A DNA stretch of 64,000 nt from Owenia fusiformis (lineage: Eukaryota; Annelida; Polychaeta; Sabellida; Oweniidae). A program made the translations under genes and the position numbers. Under the pieces are notes generated by a model. That model worked only from the letters and a program-made list of their open reading frames with translations, did no database searches and was not told the DNA's origin. This document shows positions 1-12,162 of the stretch, piece by piece (position 1 is the stretch's first letter; each line of letters opens with the position of its first letter). The stretch lies in contig CAIIXF020000002.1 of NCBI GenBank assembly GCA_903813345.2, positions 4,008,001 through 4,072,000 on the forward strand. Direction: 5' to 3'.

Positions 1-495
1 CCCCCTTAAACTTCAACAAATTTTATGAAGTAGATACAAGGGAGGGGAGTCCAGGGTCTTGAAGCAAGACTACAAATGACAAAAGACATTCGTCATTTTA
101 CAAAAATACAAGATAAGCTACTTGTAAGAACCTCACTATTTGAACTATAAACTGCAAATAAATATTTGTATTACCGTAATTATATATACATATATCCTAC
201 ATCTTATAAAATCACAAGATATGTCTAATGACCACAATTCTTTTTAATTACTTTGTGTTGTTGACAAAGATAGAAACATTAGCTTATTAGGGATCAGTCC
301 CAAGATAAAATAGTAACTTTGGCCAGTCTTTCTTTGATCATTCAAATTGTCTCTTTAAGGCTATACCTTATCTTCAGCAAAAGTACATTGATCTTTTTAT
401 CTTTTTCCCAATTATATGATATTTTTCAAACATGGAACATTATTATTCAATGTTAACCAGAAGGTACAAGATTCTTACAATGCACAATGCAATCT
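1..495. other. Intergenic, nothing recognised
   Basis: AT-rich sequence with no convincing open frame, splice-flanked exon or repeat that I can place. Confidence 0.5.
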
Positions 496-673
496 CAGAC
501 CTGTAGCAAGCTTTTGCCAAGGGTGGGGGTCACTTTTCAAAAATTTCATGGGGATTCTCATTTGTCAACTTTGACCCAATATCACTTGAAAGGTGCTCAG
601 AATGGTAAAAAACTATATGATTTAGGAAGATTTTTGGCCTGGGGGTGGGGGGTGGGGGTGGGCTACAGGTCTG
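496..673. mobile_element. MITE, CAGGCCCG-end family, copy 1
   Basis: Begins CAGACCTGTAGC and ends GGCTACAGGTCTG, degenerate versions of the family ends (CAGGCCCGTAGCCAGG / CCTGGCTACGGGCCTG). It is flanked by AATCT (491-495) and AATTT (674-678), a 4-of-5 match to a 5-bp target duplication. The core 'ggtgctcagaatggtaaaaaact' region is shared with the other copies. It has no coding capacity; an open frame running through it is incidental. Confidence 0.75.
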
Positions 674-712
674 AATTTGACTGTAATAGTTCAACAATAA
701 TTTGTAGCAGAT

Positions 713-897
713 CAGGTTCATAGCAAGCTTTTGTCAAGGGGTTCACTTTTTAAAATCTAGGAGGAGTTCACTTTTGACTATTTTGGTCCATTTCAAAAGG
801 TGCTCAGAATGGTGAAAAACTGCATGATTTTGAAAGAATTTTCAGCCAAGAGTGGTTCGAACTCCCCTTCCCTCCCTAGCTACTAGCTACGGGCCTG
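713..897. mobile_element. MITE, CAGGCCCG-end family, copy 2
   Basis: A second copy in the same orientation, 40 bp after copy 1. The right end CTACGGGCCTG is intact; the left end (CAGGTTCATAGC) is degenerate. Flanks CAGAT (708-712) and TAGAT (898-902) match at 4 of 5 positions, as expected for an old 5-bp target duplication. Confidence 0.7.
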
Positions 898-1017
898 TAG
901 ATTAGTGACTTCAAGTTATCGAAGCCACTGAGATCCATTCTGATGCAACCCATATCTCTGTTTACAAACTTCAAGGTTAAATAATTAAAATATAAAATTT
1001 ATCTAATGTGAACACTA

Positions 1018-1176
1018 CATTAACTGACCAAAAGTGTTTGGATAGGTGGATGTTCACATTTTGAGTTTTTCAAACATTGAAATATATGGCAATATTACAA
1101 AATTGGGACTGAGGAAGTTTAGATTAGAGAGATTACTCATGTTAGAGAGATGTTCGTATATACAGATTTTTCTGTA
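1018..1176. mobile_element. Degenerate pogo/Tc1-like MITE fragment
   Basis: Contains 'ccaaaagtgtttggat', 'ttagagagatgttcgtatatacag' and a terminal 'ttctgta'. These match the better copy at 10847-11114 in the same order. The left TIR is not intact. No coding sequence. Confidence 0.5.
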
Positions 1177-2790
1177 ATATAATGCAGTGATCATTTGTAA
1201 TGATAGAAATCCGAGTATAATGGCATGAATACATGTAGAGAACCAATGATTGGGCAATTTCAAATTTTGAAATCCAAACTCACACTGATCAGTTCTATAG
1301 TCAAGTTTTCACAGTAGGATATCAACTGATCAATTTGAAATGGAAATTCTGATAATAACTAATTATAATGCATTATGAAATAACTATCTGCTAATGTAAT
1401 AAAGAAGCAGGGGACAGTATAAGGTGTGAAAACTTTGGATTTGTGCATCCTCGATTATAATCGATAATCGTGTGAAATTTTGAAATTTGATATGCATCAT
1501 GCAATATTATATCACTGTTTTTTTATACCACAGATACTATCAGATAGAATCCACAATTCTAATTTCTAACTTATTTTCGTTATAAAACCAGATTTTCTTT
1601 GAAATAAATGTTGCATTCGGAAAAGGGAAAATGTTGCATGAGTTCAATACAATTCTGCAAATAATCAAAAATGTGAAATCATCAAACCATAATGTTTTAA
1701 AAAAATGTTTACACCCTTAATCTATCAGTCAGCCAAGCTAATCTGAGAAGACAAAACTAAGCTCTTATATACAAATTGCAATCATTTTATGATCTAATTG
1801 TTTAATCCTTTGAAAAAACATCTGATAGTCTCAGACGGTTTAAAAATTCATGACAATGATATGCATGTCCTAATTCCATGACACCAATCCTATAGACAAT
1901 GTCTTAATACGCTAATTATCGCCACCCTATACTGTTTTCTCTTAAGCAGGGGGTTTTAATTGCAAAAGGTGTAAAAAGGATCGCACAGTCTGAGGGCAAT
2001 TCACAATGGCAAAAGGAACATCAAAACATCAGGTTGTTAAATGGAAATAAAAAATCTGTGAAATCGCCATACTGATTAATAAATCATTTTTATAGCGTAA
2101 TTGAAAAAATGAACTAACCTATTAAAAGATTTGTAAAATTGATGAATAACAACAGACAAGTTCTATTCGAATAATAATACCAAAACATTAAAAATCAAAT
2201 GATCTAGACTTAATAGATTTGATTAAAATATAAAATGAGTTATACCATTTATATCAACAGACATAAAACTTGTAAATGGATGTAGATTTGCTTCAAATTA
2301 TAAGTTTACACCGAGTACTAAAAAGAATTCCTCAGAAAAATTCATAGGTATCAGAATATCAGTATGGATCGCCCAGATTTAATTTTGAATGAGTTCTCGA
2401 ATTACAATTAATTTTGATTTTACATTTCCAAGTTCTGAAATCTCTCTTATCATTTTAAACATCAATTTTGATGGCAGAATAATTAAATACCACTGCTATC
2501 AAATCTTTAATTTACGAGGTTGTTCTAAAATAAAAACGCCCAAAACATAAAAAAACGATAAGACATGTGTGTCTATCTGTTAATAAAGAACTAAATTGGG
2601 ATTACTACTTTCAACAAATTGCTAATTGATTTTTGAATTTTGAAAGTTAAACTACGATTATTTCCGCGCTGGTGGCTGGGGATTCACTTGTTCAGTTTAT
2701 TGTAATCATATAAATGTGAATTTAAATTAAGAAGTAAGATCAGGTTTAACAGCCCACTTCAAAAATAGATTATGAACTGTCTGAGGATAA
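1177..2790. other. Intergenic, nothing recognised
   Basis: AT-rich with short stop-rich frames only. No repeat family or exon could be assigned. Confidence 0.45.
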
Positions 2791-2794
2791 GAGA

Positions 2795-2915
2795 CCCACA
2801 GTTTTCACTATTTTGAGCACTTTTGAGTGATTTTGGGCCAAAATCTTCAAACTTGAACCTCCCTGGAATTTTTCAAAAATTGAACTCCCCTTATCAAAAC
2901 CTGGCAACAGGGCTG
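2795..2915. mobile_element. MITE, CAGGCCCG-end family, partial copy
   Basis: Inverse orientation. It contains 'cagttttcactattttgagcacttt', 'ttttgggccaaaat' and 'ccctggaatttttcaaaaa', matching the family core, and ends in a degraded CTGGCAACAGGGCTG. The other end is eroded. Confidence 0.6.
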
Positions 2916-5700
2916 ACTGCTATACTTCAAAAATGAATCATGAACTGTTTGAGGATGATTTAACAAGAATGTTCGGTTGTAGATGAAATTTTATAAAAAC
3001 AGAAGATAATTTATAAGGGATTATAACTTTACCTATATTTAGATATTGTTTATCATCTTAATCATTATTTACCAAACAAATAGCATAGGCAACTTTCACC
3101 AAAGGAGCTCCTTTATTTTCTGAGGGTCTATTTTTTAGGGGATCTCAAAATTTCATCAAAAATGCATTTTGACATAATTAACAGTATGATTTCACCCACA
3201 TAGTTTTCAAAAAGTATACTTCTTGAGTAAATTGATGGGGGGTATATTGAGACTACATTGGTCTATCCAGGAAAAATGTTATATATTACAGTGATCTCCA
3301 CAGGATTTTTTCTCAAGTAGGTGCAAAATTCTCCTTTTTACAATTCATACCAAAATTGGTCAGAATATGCCCATTTTCCATGATTTTTCTCATTTTCAAG
3401 TGGGTGCAAATGGATTTTTAGGTAGGTGCAAGCCTATTTTCAAAATCTCAGGTGGGTGATGCGCCCACTTGCTTTAATGCTGTAATTACTGTACTGGTCT
3501 GTACTGGTATGTAATAATTAGTACTCTATTTAATATATATATACAGAATATTCATTTTCCCATACATTCCAAGGAACATTAAATATTTAGATTTCATGAC
3601 AAGCTTAATGATTGTCCAGAACAAGTGACAGAACAAAAAAAATTCAACAAAAACAAAAGCTAAATTTAAGTAGAGTATTTAAAACACCCCGGTCCAGCGG
3701 AGATGATACTGCATCAAATCAATCATGATTGCCGAAACAACAGGTATAAAAGTTAATTTTCCACTTGTCTTTATCTCAACCTGGCATAACACAACAATAC
3801 CATTAATAGAAGTCTACCTTAAAAAACAACTCACCAGGAAATTACAAACTATGCAAATTAGTCGAAAACAATTATACAAATGTTTTAAGATTTGAGTTTT
3901 TAAAGTGCAATTAGATGGCAATTAAAAAGTTTGCGGAGTCAGAAATGGTTGTTTGAATTGATTTGTCTCTGTATTGGTGTGATGGGTGATACTAGCTACC
4001 CTTTGCATTCGTTTGACTTCACTTCTTAAAAGAGAGCTTCGTCTTCAGTTTAACTAGGCTCTGCACGCAGGGTAGAGACTAGCTAAACTTCAAGAAAAAA
4101 TTAATACTTAAACCCTAAATGGAATATTCACAGGTGACTTAAGGTGAGGGTTGGGGAATTTCATCTCATTTCTTCTCAATCGAGATATGTTGCTATGGAA
4201 ACAGAAAAATGTCAGAATAAATGGTAATGAGAATTGTCATTTCTGAATTAGAGTTCAAATTGACTTTATAATCACCCATCGAGATGTATTTACTGATAAC
4301 CGTGTCAGAGGTTTTGAATATCTGAAACCAAATATTTCTAAAACAAAAGCCAAATTTAATGATGACAGATTTATGTTGTCTATTGTTCCCTTTTAAGCCC
4401 ATCCGAGCAAGGTGCTTGTTAAATAAGTTGATGTTCTATATCCGAGACAAGTTTTGCAAAATAAAATGGAAAAATAGAGTCTCTGTATATTTTAATAAAC
4501 AACATTATTTGTGATGTGATGTAACAACATTTCCATTCAGATTTCCATTTGGTTATTTAAAATAAATTTGATTAATGAAAATTCCATTATCGAAGCATAG
4601 AAAGACATCCATTTTCTTTTCGCATCTCAACATATCTTTGCAAAATAAATTTTCTCCCAAACATTTTTGCGTTTGGTAAATCGGTAGAGGAAGAAAACTA
4701 GCTGTAAATAAAACAAAGTCAAAACCATGACACAAATAAAAAAAAAGCTCACTGACAATGGATTGAATTTTGAAAGTTGAAGTGATATCGTAGGATTGAG
4801 GTTTACCAGTCGTTACATCAATATTTGTCAGTATACAATATCCCACAAAACACAATAACAAAACAGTTACTTATGATGCAAAAAATACAATAAACAGTAG
4901 TGTTACATCTGTCAGTATACACTGTACCACAAAACACAACAACAGAACCATTACATATAAAAAATACAATTTATATCTTTGACACTCTTTACCGCTGAGT
5001 TATTAGCCTGATTGGTATCATGTCAAAGCAGATTAATCAAAATGGAAAAATCAATAATAAAGCCCTATAAACCACAACAATAAAACAATCACAGTTTCAA
5101 AATATATTTAAGATATCAGTGGCACACTTAACCACAAACTGGGAAATCAGTTTGATTGGCATTTTATAGGAGATCTTCAAAATGATATATGAAAACAAGA
5201 GACGGGAGAGTCATTATCCGATGATATAAGCCCTTAATTCTGTCTAGATGCAAACATAAGCAACGCAAAAAATAATCAAAATATCCGAGGCACACTTTAC
5301 CAATGGGATAACTAAGGTAGATGTTTATCCCATACCAGATGGATAAAATGATAAATGAAAACAAGAGACAGAAGGTTGATCATCCTATGATATAAGCCTT
5401 TAATTATGTCTATAAATATGGCTGTTGAACACATGATTAACTTCGCGAAAATAAAAAAATCAAAAAATCAGTGACACACTTCCCAATATTGTGGCATTAG
5501 GCCAGTAGATTAGTATCTTATGAAAGAATTTGATAATTAGTAAAAACATGTTTTTTTATTTGGGGTTAATTTACTATATCCTTTTGACCATATGGTCATT
5601 TTAAATACTTTTGATATTTATTACTGTAACAACAATCTCTTTTTAGCTTGTGATGTGATACGACTGTGGCAAGAAAAATAAAGTATAATACAAGTAAAAA
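2916..5700. other. Intergenic, with one possible repeat
   Basis: Mostly featureless AT-rich DNA. At 3288-3495 a segment repeats 'ctcaagtaggtgcaaa', 'ttcaagtgggtgcaaa' and 'aggtgggtgatgcgcccac', lying between 'tacagtgatc' and 'taattactgta'; it may be a decayed small transposon. A 13-bp motif AAAAGAGAGCTTC that recurs in the window lies at about 4028. No gene is supported. Confidence 0.4.
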
Positions 5701-5794
5701 CAAGAACACAAATGTGTACAAAATGTCCCCACCAGTGGGTGATCCCATCAAATGGTTATCCTGAAAATGAGTAGACAAGACTTTACCAACACAA

Positions 5795-6795
5795 TTTGAG
5801 GACGGAAAATCCAAAATGGCCACCTTAAAATTTACCCAGAATGCCAAAAATTTAGTCAGTTCTAGATTTTCAAACTAAGAACCACCCCTGAAATTTTTTA
5901 ATTGATCCGTCACACAGTTAACTAGAAAACATGTAAACAAGACTTTACAGACAAGATTTTAGGATGGAAAATCCAAAATGGCTGCCTTGACATTTACCCA
6001 GAATGTCAAAAAACTAATCTGTTCCTAGATTTTCATACTAAGAATCATCCCTGAAAATATGACATTGATCTACCAAATGGTTCACCTGAAAACGCGTAGA
6101 TAAGACTTTACAGACAAGATTTTAGGACAGAAAATCCAAAATGGCTGCCATGACATTTACACAGAATGCCAAAAAACTAATCAGATGTAGATTTTCACAC
6201 TAAGAATCATCCCTGAAAATTTGAAATTGATCTACCAAACGGTTCACCTAAAAACGCGTAGACAAGACTTTACAGGCAAGATTTTAAGACGGAAAATCCA
6301 AAATGGCTGCCTTGACATTTATCCAGAATGCAAAAAAACTAATCAGATCTAGATTTTCATACTAAGAATCATCCCTAAAAATTTGAAATTGATCTACAGA
6401 ACGGTTTACCTGGTAATGCATAGACAAGACTTTACAGACAAGATTTTAGGACAGAAAATCCAAAATGGCTGCCTTGACATTTGCCCAGAATGCCAAAAAA
6501 CTAATCAGTTCTACATTTTCATACTAAGAATCATCTCTGAAAATTTGAAATTGATCTACCAAACGGTTCACCTGAAAACGCGTAGACAAGACTTTACAAA
6601 CAAGATTTTAGGACGGAAAATCCAAAATGGCTGCCTTGACATTTACCCAGAATGCCAAAAAACAAATCAGATCTAGATTTTTATACTAAGAATCATCCCT
6701 GAAAATTTGAAATTGATCCACCAAACGGTTCACCTGAAAACACGTAGACAAGACTTCACAGACAAGATTTTAGGACGGAAAAATCCAAAATGGCC
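5795..6795. repeat. ~160-bp tandem repeat array, about 7 units
   Basis: The phrase 'aaaatccaaaatgg' recurs at about 5811, 5969, 6130, 6294, 6458, 6616 and 6780, spaced 158-164 bp. Each unit also carries 'cagaatgccaaaaaac', 'aagaatcatccctgaaaa' and 'tagacaagactttac'. The array lies inside the TGTCCCCACCA element. Any protein read across it is an artefact of the repeat. Confidence 0.85.
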
Positions 6796-7261
6796 ACAAT
6801 AAAAAAGTGATTATGTGTTTTTGCTGATTTCTTCTTACAAAATTATCACATATAACTACTGTTAGCAATAACATAGGCTTTTACAACAAAGTACATCTGA
6901 AATTATTTATAAACCTACTAAATAGTTAAAGTATGAAAACTCAAAAACACCATTCAATATGATACAAAGTATTATCGTGCGCTAACTTTTCTTAAGACAT
7001 TCAAAATGGCTGACATGACTGAGCTAACAGGTCCAAAACCTAATCAGATCTAGAATGAAGTGAGCTGAACAAGATGTTAAAGTTTTAAAAGCAACTGTGA
7101 AGCCGTTTTTCTTAAAGTTTGCAGACAAGGATTTTAGCATTTGACTTCAAAATGGCCGACAGGAAGTAGGTATCGAGTTAAAATTTTTTCATCCACATCT
7201 GTATGCACTCATAAGTTATCCCTGAAAATTTGAAGGTGATATCTGTAGAGGTTTTGGAGAA

Positions 7262-7325
7262 AACTCCCGGACGTACGGACGGACGGACAGACGGACGGAC
7301 GGACGTACGGACGGACAGACGGACG
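7262..7325. repeat. GGAC tetranucleotide microsatellite
   Basis: Imperfect (GGAC)n with GTAC and AGAC variants. It sits at the same place in the second element copy (about 45253-45305). Confidence 0.85.
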
Positions 7326-7379
7326 CGCCTAGGCCGACAATATGGCCCCACACTATGTGGTGGGGACATAAAAAATGGA

Positions 7380-7492
7380 CATCTGAACACCTCTCAAATC
7401 TGACAACCCGTCAACATGAACACTTTTTCTCAGTATCAAATAAACCTTGAAATGTGAACACCTGCCATTCTGCACACTTTTGGCCACTACCA
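7380..7492. mobile_element. Pogo/Tc1-like MITE fragment, inverse orientation
   Basis: The stretch 'aaaccttgaaatgtgaacacctg...cacttttggcc' is the reverse complement of the left half of the copy at 10847-11114. It abuts the right end of the TGTCCCCACCA element. Only part of the MITE remains. Confidence 0.5.
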
Positions 7493-9085
7493 GTAAAGTA
7501 GGATGGAATACTGGTGGGGTGACCATTAATTGGTGAGGGATGTTAAAACTGGATTGATGCCAGACTAAATCTTGAGTTAAATTAACTGAATTCTTATCAA
7601 AGTATAACATAATTTATAATCATATTAGATTGAGAAAATATTTGAGGATTAAAATATTTGAGGACTAAATGGTTAACTCGGATGCAGCAGGTGAATCTGC
7701 TGAATATATATTATTATTATTTGGATGGTAAGTTAACTGATGTTTGCACAGATTTACTTATCTCATGCTATACCTAGAAACAAAGTTCAAGTTAATTTCA
7801 GATATTCCATCACTATACACAAATAACATCATATATTTTTTATAAATCTTTATAGTTTAGTCAGTGAACTTTAATACAGATTAATTCCATTCCTTGGTTT
7901 TTCTTGTTTTCTCTGTTTAAGTATGATATATCGAAATAAATGTGATATTATATTTTTGAGATAAGTGTGCAATATTATACATATTCCAGGGCCTTTTGTC
8001 TCTGATAATCTAACCTAAAGCTGACCTGTCAACACCTGTAAACACCAACAGGTGTTTATACATATAACTCAAATGGGTTTAACAGATAGAATCAAATAGT
8101 TTATGGCAGTTAGGGGGGCAGGTGAATTTTACAGACTTACAAATCCATGGGACTTATCTGGATATCCCAATATTTGGAAAGAAAATTATTATTTACTTTT
8201 TGAAGTTTTAAATATATATGATATCAGCTGTTGGTATGTAATTTAAGTCATGCGGTTGAGAGGATGCATAATGTAAGGCTGCATTACGTCATATGTACCT
8301 CACCCCCCCCCCCCCGGCTTGTCATCCTTCATGCTTTTCTTGCTTGTACTATGAAGGGACATTGTACTAACCCTTGAAATACACAGGCATCAAACATTAG
8401 ATAAAGATGCATCGTGGTAAGTCACACCCTCTCCATCTCCATCCTTCTGGATAGGATCTGCGATGCAACAGAGAGAGATGCTATGAGTATCATAATGATA
8501 AAGATGACTGTGATAACTCAGGATGATGAAAAGGTGATAATTTGATAATTTGTGTATTACTTCCAAAATTGGGTATATCCTTTTATGGGAGTAATCAAAC
8601 TTCAAAACAAATCCTCATTGTAGTATTAAGAAATATTCAATATTTTCTTGAATTAAAATGGGTCCACTAGTAGGGGCTACGGGGAGGGGTAGAAAGCATG
8701 ATGTTTCAAAGAGGTTCATCTTCCCACTGCAGGTGTCCAAAATCCAGAACATCTTTCTTTTTCCGAGGAACTAGTTCTATGTCGGTGGATGACGAGGGTT
8801 AACTTATTCAGCTTTTGGGATTAAGACTAGAGGGTTAACTTATCCAGCTTCTGTTTTAGCTGATTCCGATACAATTAAATCCTCTTAAATTAATTAAGAT
8901 ATAATACATAAGTGTGTCATTTATCTCTAGATTATATGCACTTGAAGGGACTGAATACTGTATTATCTCATATATTGATAAAGACACCTGATTTTCACAT
9001 TACAGGTATCTTTTCAAGCAGGTGCTATTGATAACTTGTATATGAACTTATCTTTAATTATATCGCAGTAAATCACAACTTTGTT
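7493..9085. other. Intergenic, nothing recognised
   Basis: AT-rich with a C-run near 8306-8316. A short stem 'acacctgt...acaggtgt' occurs near 8030. No gene supported. Confidence 0.45.
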
Positions 9086-9086
9086 T

Positions 9087-9228
9087 GAATATTCCCCTTC
9101 CCTAATTCCCCCTCCCTTATTCGAAAGCCTCTAGGATTGTCTCTTTTTGAACACCCCCCTCCCTAATTTTCCCTCACTTATTCGAATGCCTCTAGGATTG
9201 TCTCTGTTTGAACAACCCCCTCCCAGTG
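9087..9228. repeat. 62-bp tandem duplication, C-rich
   Basis: Two full units and a partial third. 'ttattcgaa.gcctctaggattgtctct' recurs at 9117 and 9179 (62 bp apart), separated by 'gaacaccccc(ct)ccctaatt'. No coding sense. Confidence 0.8.
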
Positions 9229-9314
9229 ATAAGTGGTAGGTAATAGTTTATGAAATCAAAATGATTCTGAATTTCAATAACTTTATTTATTTATCCTATG
9301 CCAAGTAGAGTTTT

Positions 9315-9341
9315 AGGGAGATATGTTATGCATATCTCCCT
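9315..9341. repeat. Short perfect stem-loop
   Basis: AGGGAGATATG and CATATCTCCCT flank a 5-nt loop (11-bp stem). It lies among repeated 'ggataaacccc.catcc' pieces (9340-9360, 9395-9418 inverted, 9735-9760), so it is probably part of an unclassified repeat rather than a functional RNA. Confidence 0.5.
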
Positions 9342-9813
9342 CTGGATAAACCCCACATCCAAAACCTTCAAGTACATAACCCTTATTTATCCTATATTTG
9401 GATGTGTCTGTGGGATAAATGACTTTGGAAAATTTTGTATTTTCAACAGCGGACAGGATATAGCTTCATGTCCTGGCTGAGCGGAAATATATATTTTATC
9501 TTCCTGCTAAGGAAAAATAAAACATTAAAATTTAGAAATCTTTTTTTATATAGAAAATTATGATCATCTTTCACTTTCCAGAACCAACACCCCCCCCTCC
9601 CCCAGGATATATAACTTCTTATAATGAATGTAAAGAGCATCAATACAGTAGTAGGTTCATAATATTGGAATTATCCTATGGTGTATATGATAAATCGGTC
9701 CTCAAGGGCTACAGCCTGTGGCCAGATATATTATACTTGCCTCAGGATAATCCCCATATCCTTAACCATTAGTAGTGGGATAACCTGTTTGAACCAGTTC
9801 CCTAGACATACTT

Positions 9814-10005
9814 CAGGCCCGTAGCCAGGGGGGGTTGATGAGTTCGAGTGACCCTCCCTGGCCAAAAAATCTTTCACAATCATGCAGTTTTTCACTATTC
9901 TTAGCACTTTTTAAGTGATTTTAGGACTAAAATTGTCTCAAGTGAACCCCCCCTGGAATTTTTCAAAAAGTGAACCCCCCTTGGCAAATCCTGGCTACGG
10001 GTCTG
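9814..10005. mobile_element. MITE, CAGGCCCG-end family, near-complete copy
   Basis: Starts CAGGCCCGTAGCCAGG and ends CCTGGCTACGGGTCTG. It is flanked on both sides by an exact 5-bp duplication TACTT (9809-9813 and 10006-10010). This is one of the two cleanest demonstrations of target-site duplication for the family. 192 bp, no coding sequence. Confidence 0.9.
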
Positions 10006-10291
10006 TACTTTGACAAAAGTTTGATTAAAGGGAAGGGGATATACACAAATAAAATAAAATGCACTTGTACATTAATTGATCTAGAGATTTTAACAACATT
10101 CTTTAAAAGTTATAGTGTTGCTTCAAGAACATGAGCCCCCCCCCTTCTTTCCTTATCTACTTCACCAACACAACACTTGTGGGGAGGTATGTAGTAAAGG
10201 TGGGGGGAGGGGTCAACACAGGCTTGTAGTTAGACTACGAAAGTTATTTGGAATATGAAATTCGTCAATGTCAGATAAGAGAAATTGTTCG

Positions 10292-10519
10292 GTGCCTATT
10301 ATTTGAATAATAGGCAATAAAATTCAAAAGTGCCTATTATTTGAATAATAGGCAATAAAATTCAAAAGTGCCTATTATTTGAATAATAGGCAATAAAATT
10401 CAAAAGTGCCTATTATTCGAATAATAGGCAATAAAATTCAAAAGTGCCTATTATTTGAATAATAGGCAATAAAATTCAAAAGTGCCTATTATTCGAATAA
10501 TAGGCAATAAAATTCAAAA
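10292..10519. repeat. 38-bp tandem array of palindromic units, 6 copies
   Basis: Unit starts are at 10292, 10330, 10368, 10406, 10444 and 10482. Each holds an inverted repeat TGCCTATTATT/AATAATAGGCA. In two units the centre is TTCGAA, giving a perfect 24-bp palindrome; in four it is TTTGAA. The spacer 'ataaaattcaaaag' is invariant. Units are contiguous with no variable spacers, so this is a minisatellite and not a CRISPR array. Confidence 0.95.
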
Positions 10520-10844
10520 GTCGATAAGTGTGTCTTCAATAATGGCCTTAAAGGTCAATGCAAGTGTGCCTATATCTGAAAGCATCACTGGAGACCATTC
10601 TCATATACATCATCACCATCAATCAAAAATATATTATATAGTCTTGCATCAAATCAACCCCTATTTTATTTTAATACAGTTAGAGAGAAGTTGGACATAC
10701 AGGGGCTAATTCAAGAGTGATTCAAGACTAAGTGCAATCAGACGTCAAATCCAGGTCAAGATGGAGGATCAATGTCAAGATTTTGATTTTGACAAAAAAT
10801 AATGCAATCATCAAAAGAGCAATATACCTGAAGCACTCACTATA
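10520..10844. other. Intergenic, nothing recognised
   Basis: Open frame reading out of the palindromic array into this stretch has no recognisable domain and is not supported as a gene. Confidence 0.45.
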
Positions 10845-10846
10845 TA

Positions 10847-11114
10847 CAGTAAAACATGTTTAAGTCAAACACCTCTGGGACAGGCCAAAAGTGTTCGGAT
10901 TAGCAGGTGTTCTCATTTCAGGTTTTTAATTTTTTAAATAGGAGATGTGGGGCCAAGAAAAATTGTTTATTTTAAGAAATGTTCAGATTAACAGGTGTTC
11001 ACATTTCTTATAAACATGTAAATCAATGGGAGACTACAAATTTGGGATCAATTAAAAGTGTTCACATTGAGAGTGTTTGGATTAGAGAGGTGTTCACATA
11101 TACAGGTTATACTA
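10847..11114. mobile_element. Pogo/Tc1-like MITE with CAGTAAAAC end
   Basis: Left end CAGTAAAACATGTTTAAGTC; right end 'cacatatacaggttatacta', a degenerate inverted copy. It is flanked by TA on both sides (10845-10846, 11115-11116), as expected for the Tc1/mariner/pogo superfamily. 268 bp. Internal 'gtgttcggattagcaggtgttc' phrases recur in other copies. No transposase. Confidence 0.75.
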
Positions 11115-11116
11115 TA

Positions 11117-12160
11117 TAATAACCTTTACTTTCAAACCATCAATTCAACCTTTAAAAGTTGCACTCAGTCAAAACAATGGTAAAGATATATTGGCTCAAT
11201 ATCTACTAAGATCAGTAATTACATTCAACGAGAGAAATATACTAGAGGCACTTTAAAACAAGTAGAGACAATAGTCTATGGCACTTTGACATTTTATATC
11301 AAAATGTACTTTAATATCATTGATGTACATCAATTCTATCACTTTTAAACTATATATCTGCTTTAAGTAGGCTTATATAAGCCTTTTGCAGATCATCGAT
11401 GTAGATGTAGAAGTCTATTCCCCCACACCTAATATATGCATGTTAGTTGGAGGGAGGGGGATATAAGGATTTGGCAAGGTTATCAATATTATCCCATAGT
11501 TACGCTGTGGACCCCCCCCTATTCTTTTAAGCACACCCTAGTTAAAAATTGTTGTTAAAAATTAGTTTATTTTATCACAAAAAATGAGTCAAATGCATAA
11601 GAAGAAACATAGATAGCTACTTCTACAAAACCCTGCGTTAAAACGTTTTAATCAAAATCTTAAATGAATGGAACAAATGTTTTAATCAATGAACAAAATA
11701 AAAATAATTCAATATAAAAAGCTTGCACGCAAAATGCCAGAATGTCTTTAATTTCTCGTATTCTAGTATTTACACTGTATGTAAATGAGAATTAACCCTT
11801 ATCTAAAACTTTCAAATATTGTGAGTATCACATGCAATCACAGCATGGATTCAACCATCAAAGGGTTAATTATGCCTAATGTGATATTTAAACCCAACAG
11901 CCAATCAGAATCCAGTATTCCGAACAGGGTATTGTGGCTCATTTTCCTAAACATAGTCAGTCATACCATCTGCTTCAGAGCTGAAAGGACTTTAATTTGA
12001 CAATTGTCTCTCAACAAAACGGAATAACTTTGCAATTTATATTTACGGACATTTAAACATAAGTTTTAACACCAAGAAAACTTCAGCATATACCTTGGAG
12101 TACTGTAGCAGATAATGAACATTTCTTCAACATCAGGTATGTAAATCATGCAATTTAAAG
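11117..12160. other. Intergenic, nothing recognised
   Basis: AT-rich. Short frames only; a C-run occurs near 11513. No gene supported. Confidence 0.45.
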
Positions 12161-12162
12161 TA

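Larger units (their letters stand above)
5723..7369. mobile_element. Non-autonomous element with TGTCCCCACCA inverted ends, copy 1
   Basis: Starts ATGTCCCCACCA and ends TGGTGGGGACAT, a 12-bp perfect inverted repeat. The left part holds about seven tandem units of about 160 bp, each with 'gaaaatccaaaatggc'. A unique middle part follows, then a GGAC/GGACGGAC microsatellite and the end 'gcgcctaggccgacaatatggcccc'. A shorter copy lies at 44188-45349. Similarity extends about 15 bp left of the TIR, so the true left border may be near 5708. No transposase frame is visible; the open frames inside follow the tandem repeat. The superfamily is not assignable without target-site evidence. Confidence 0.75.

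Noticed and set aside
841-875. GTTCGAA-like tRNA B-box (GGTTCGAACTCC)
   Set aside because: It is part of a CAGGCCCG-end MITE; no cloverleaf or A-box in the right place.
6383-6676. 97-codon frame with duplicated peptide
   Set aside because: It covers two 160-bp units of the TGTCCCCACCA element and is stop-limited elsewhere in the array.
10292-10519. CRISPR-like array of palindromic repeats
   Set aside because: Units are contiguous and identical, with no unique spacers, and the DNA is eukaryotic.
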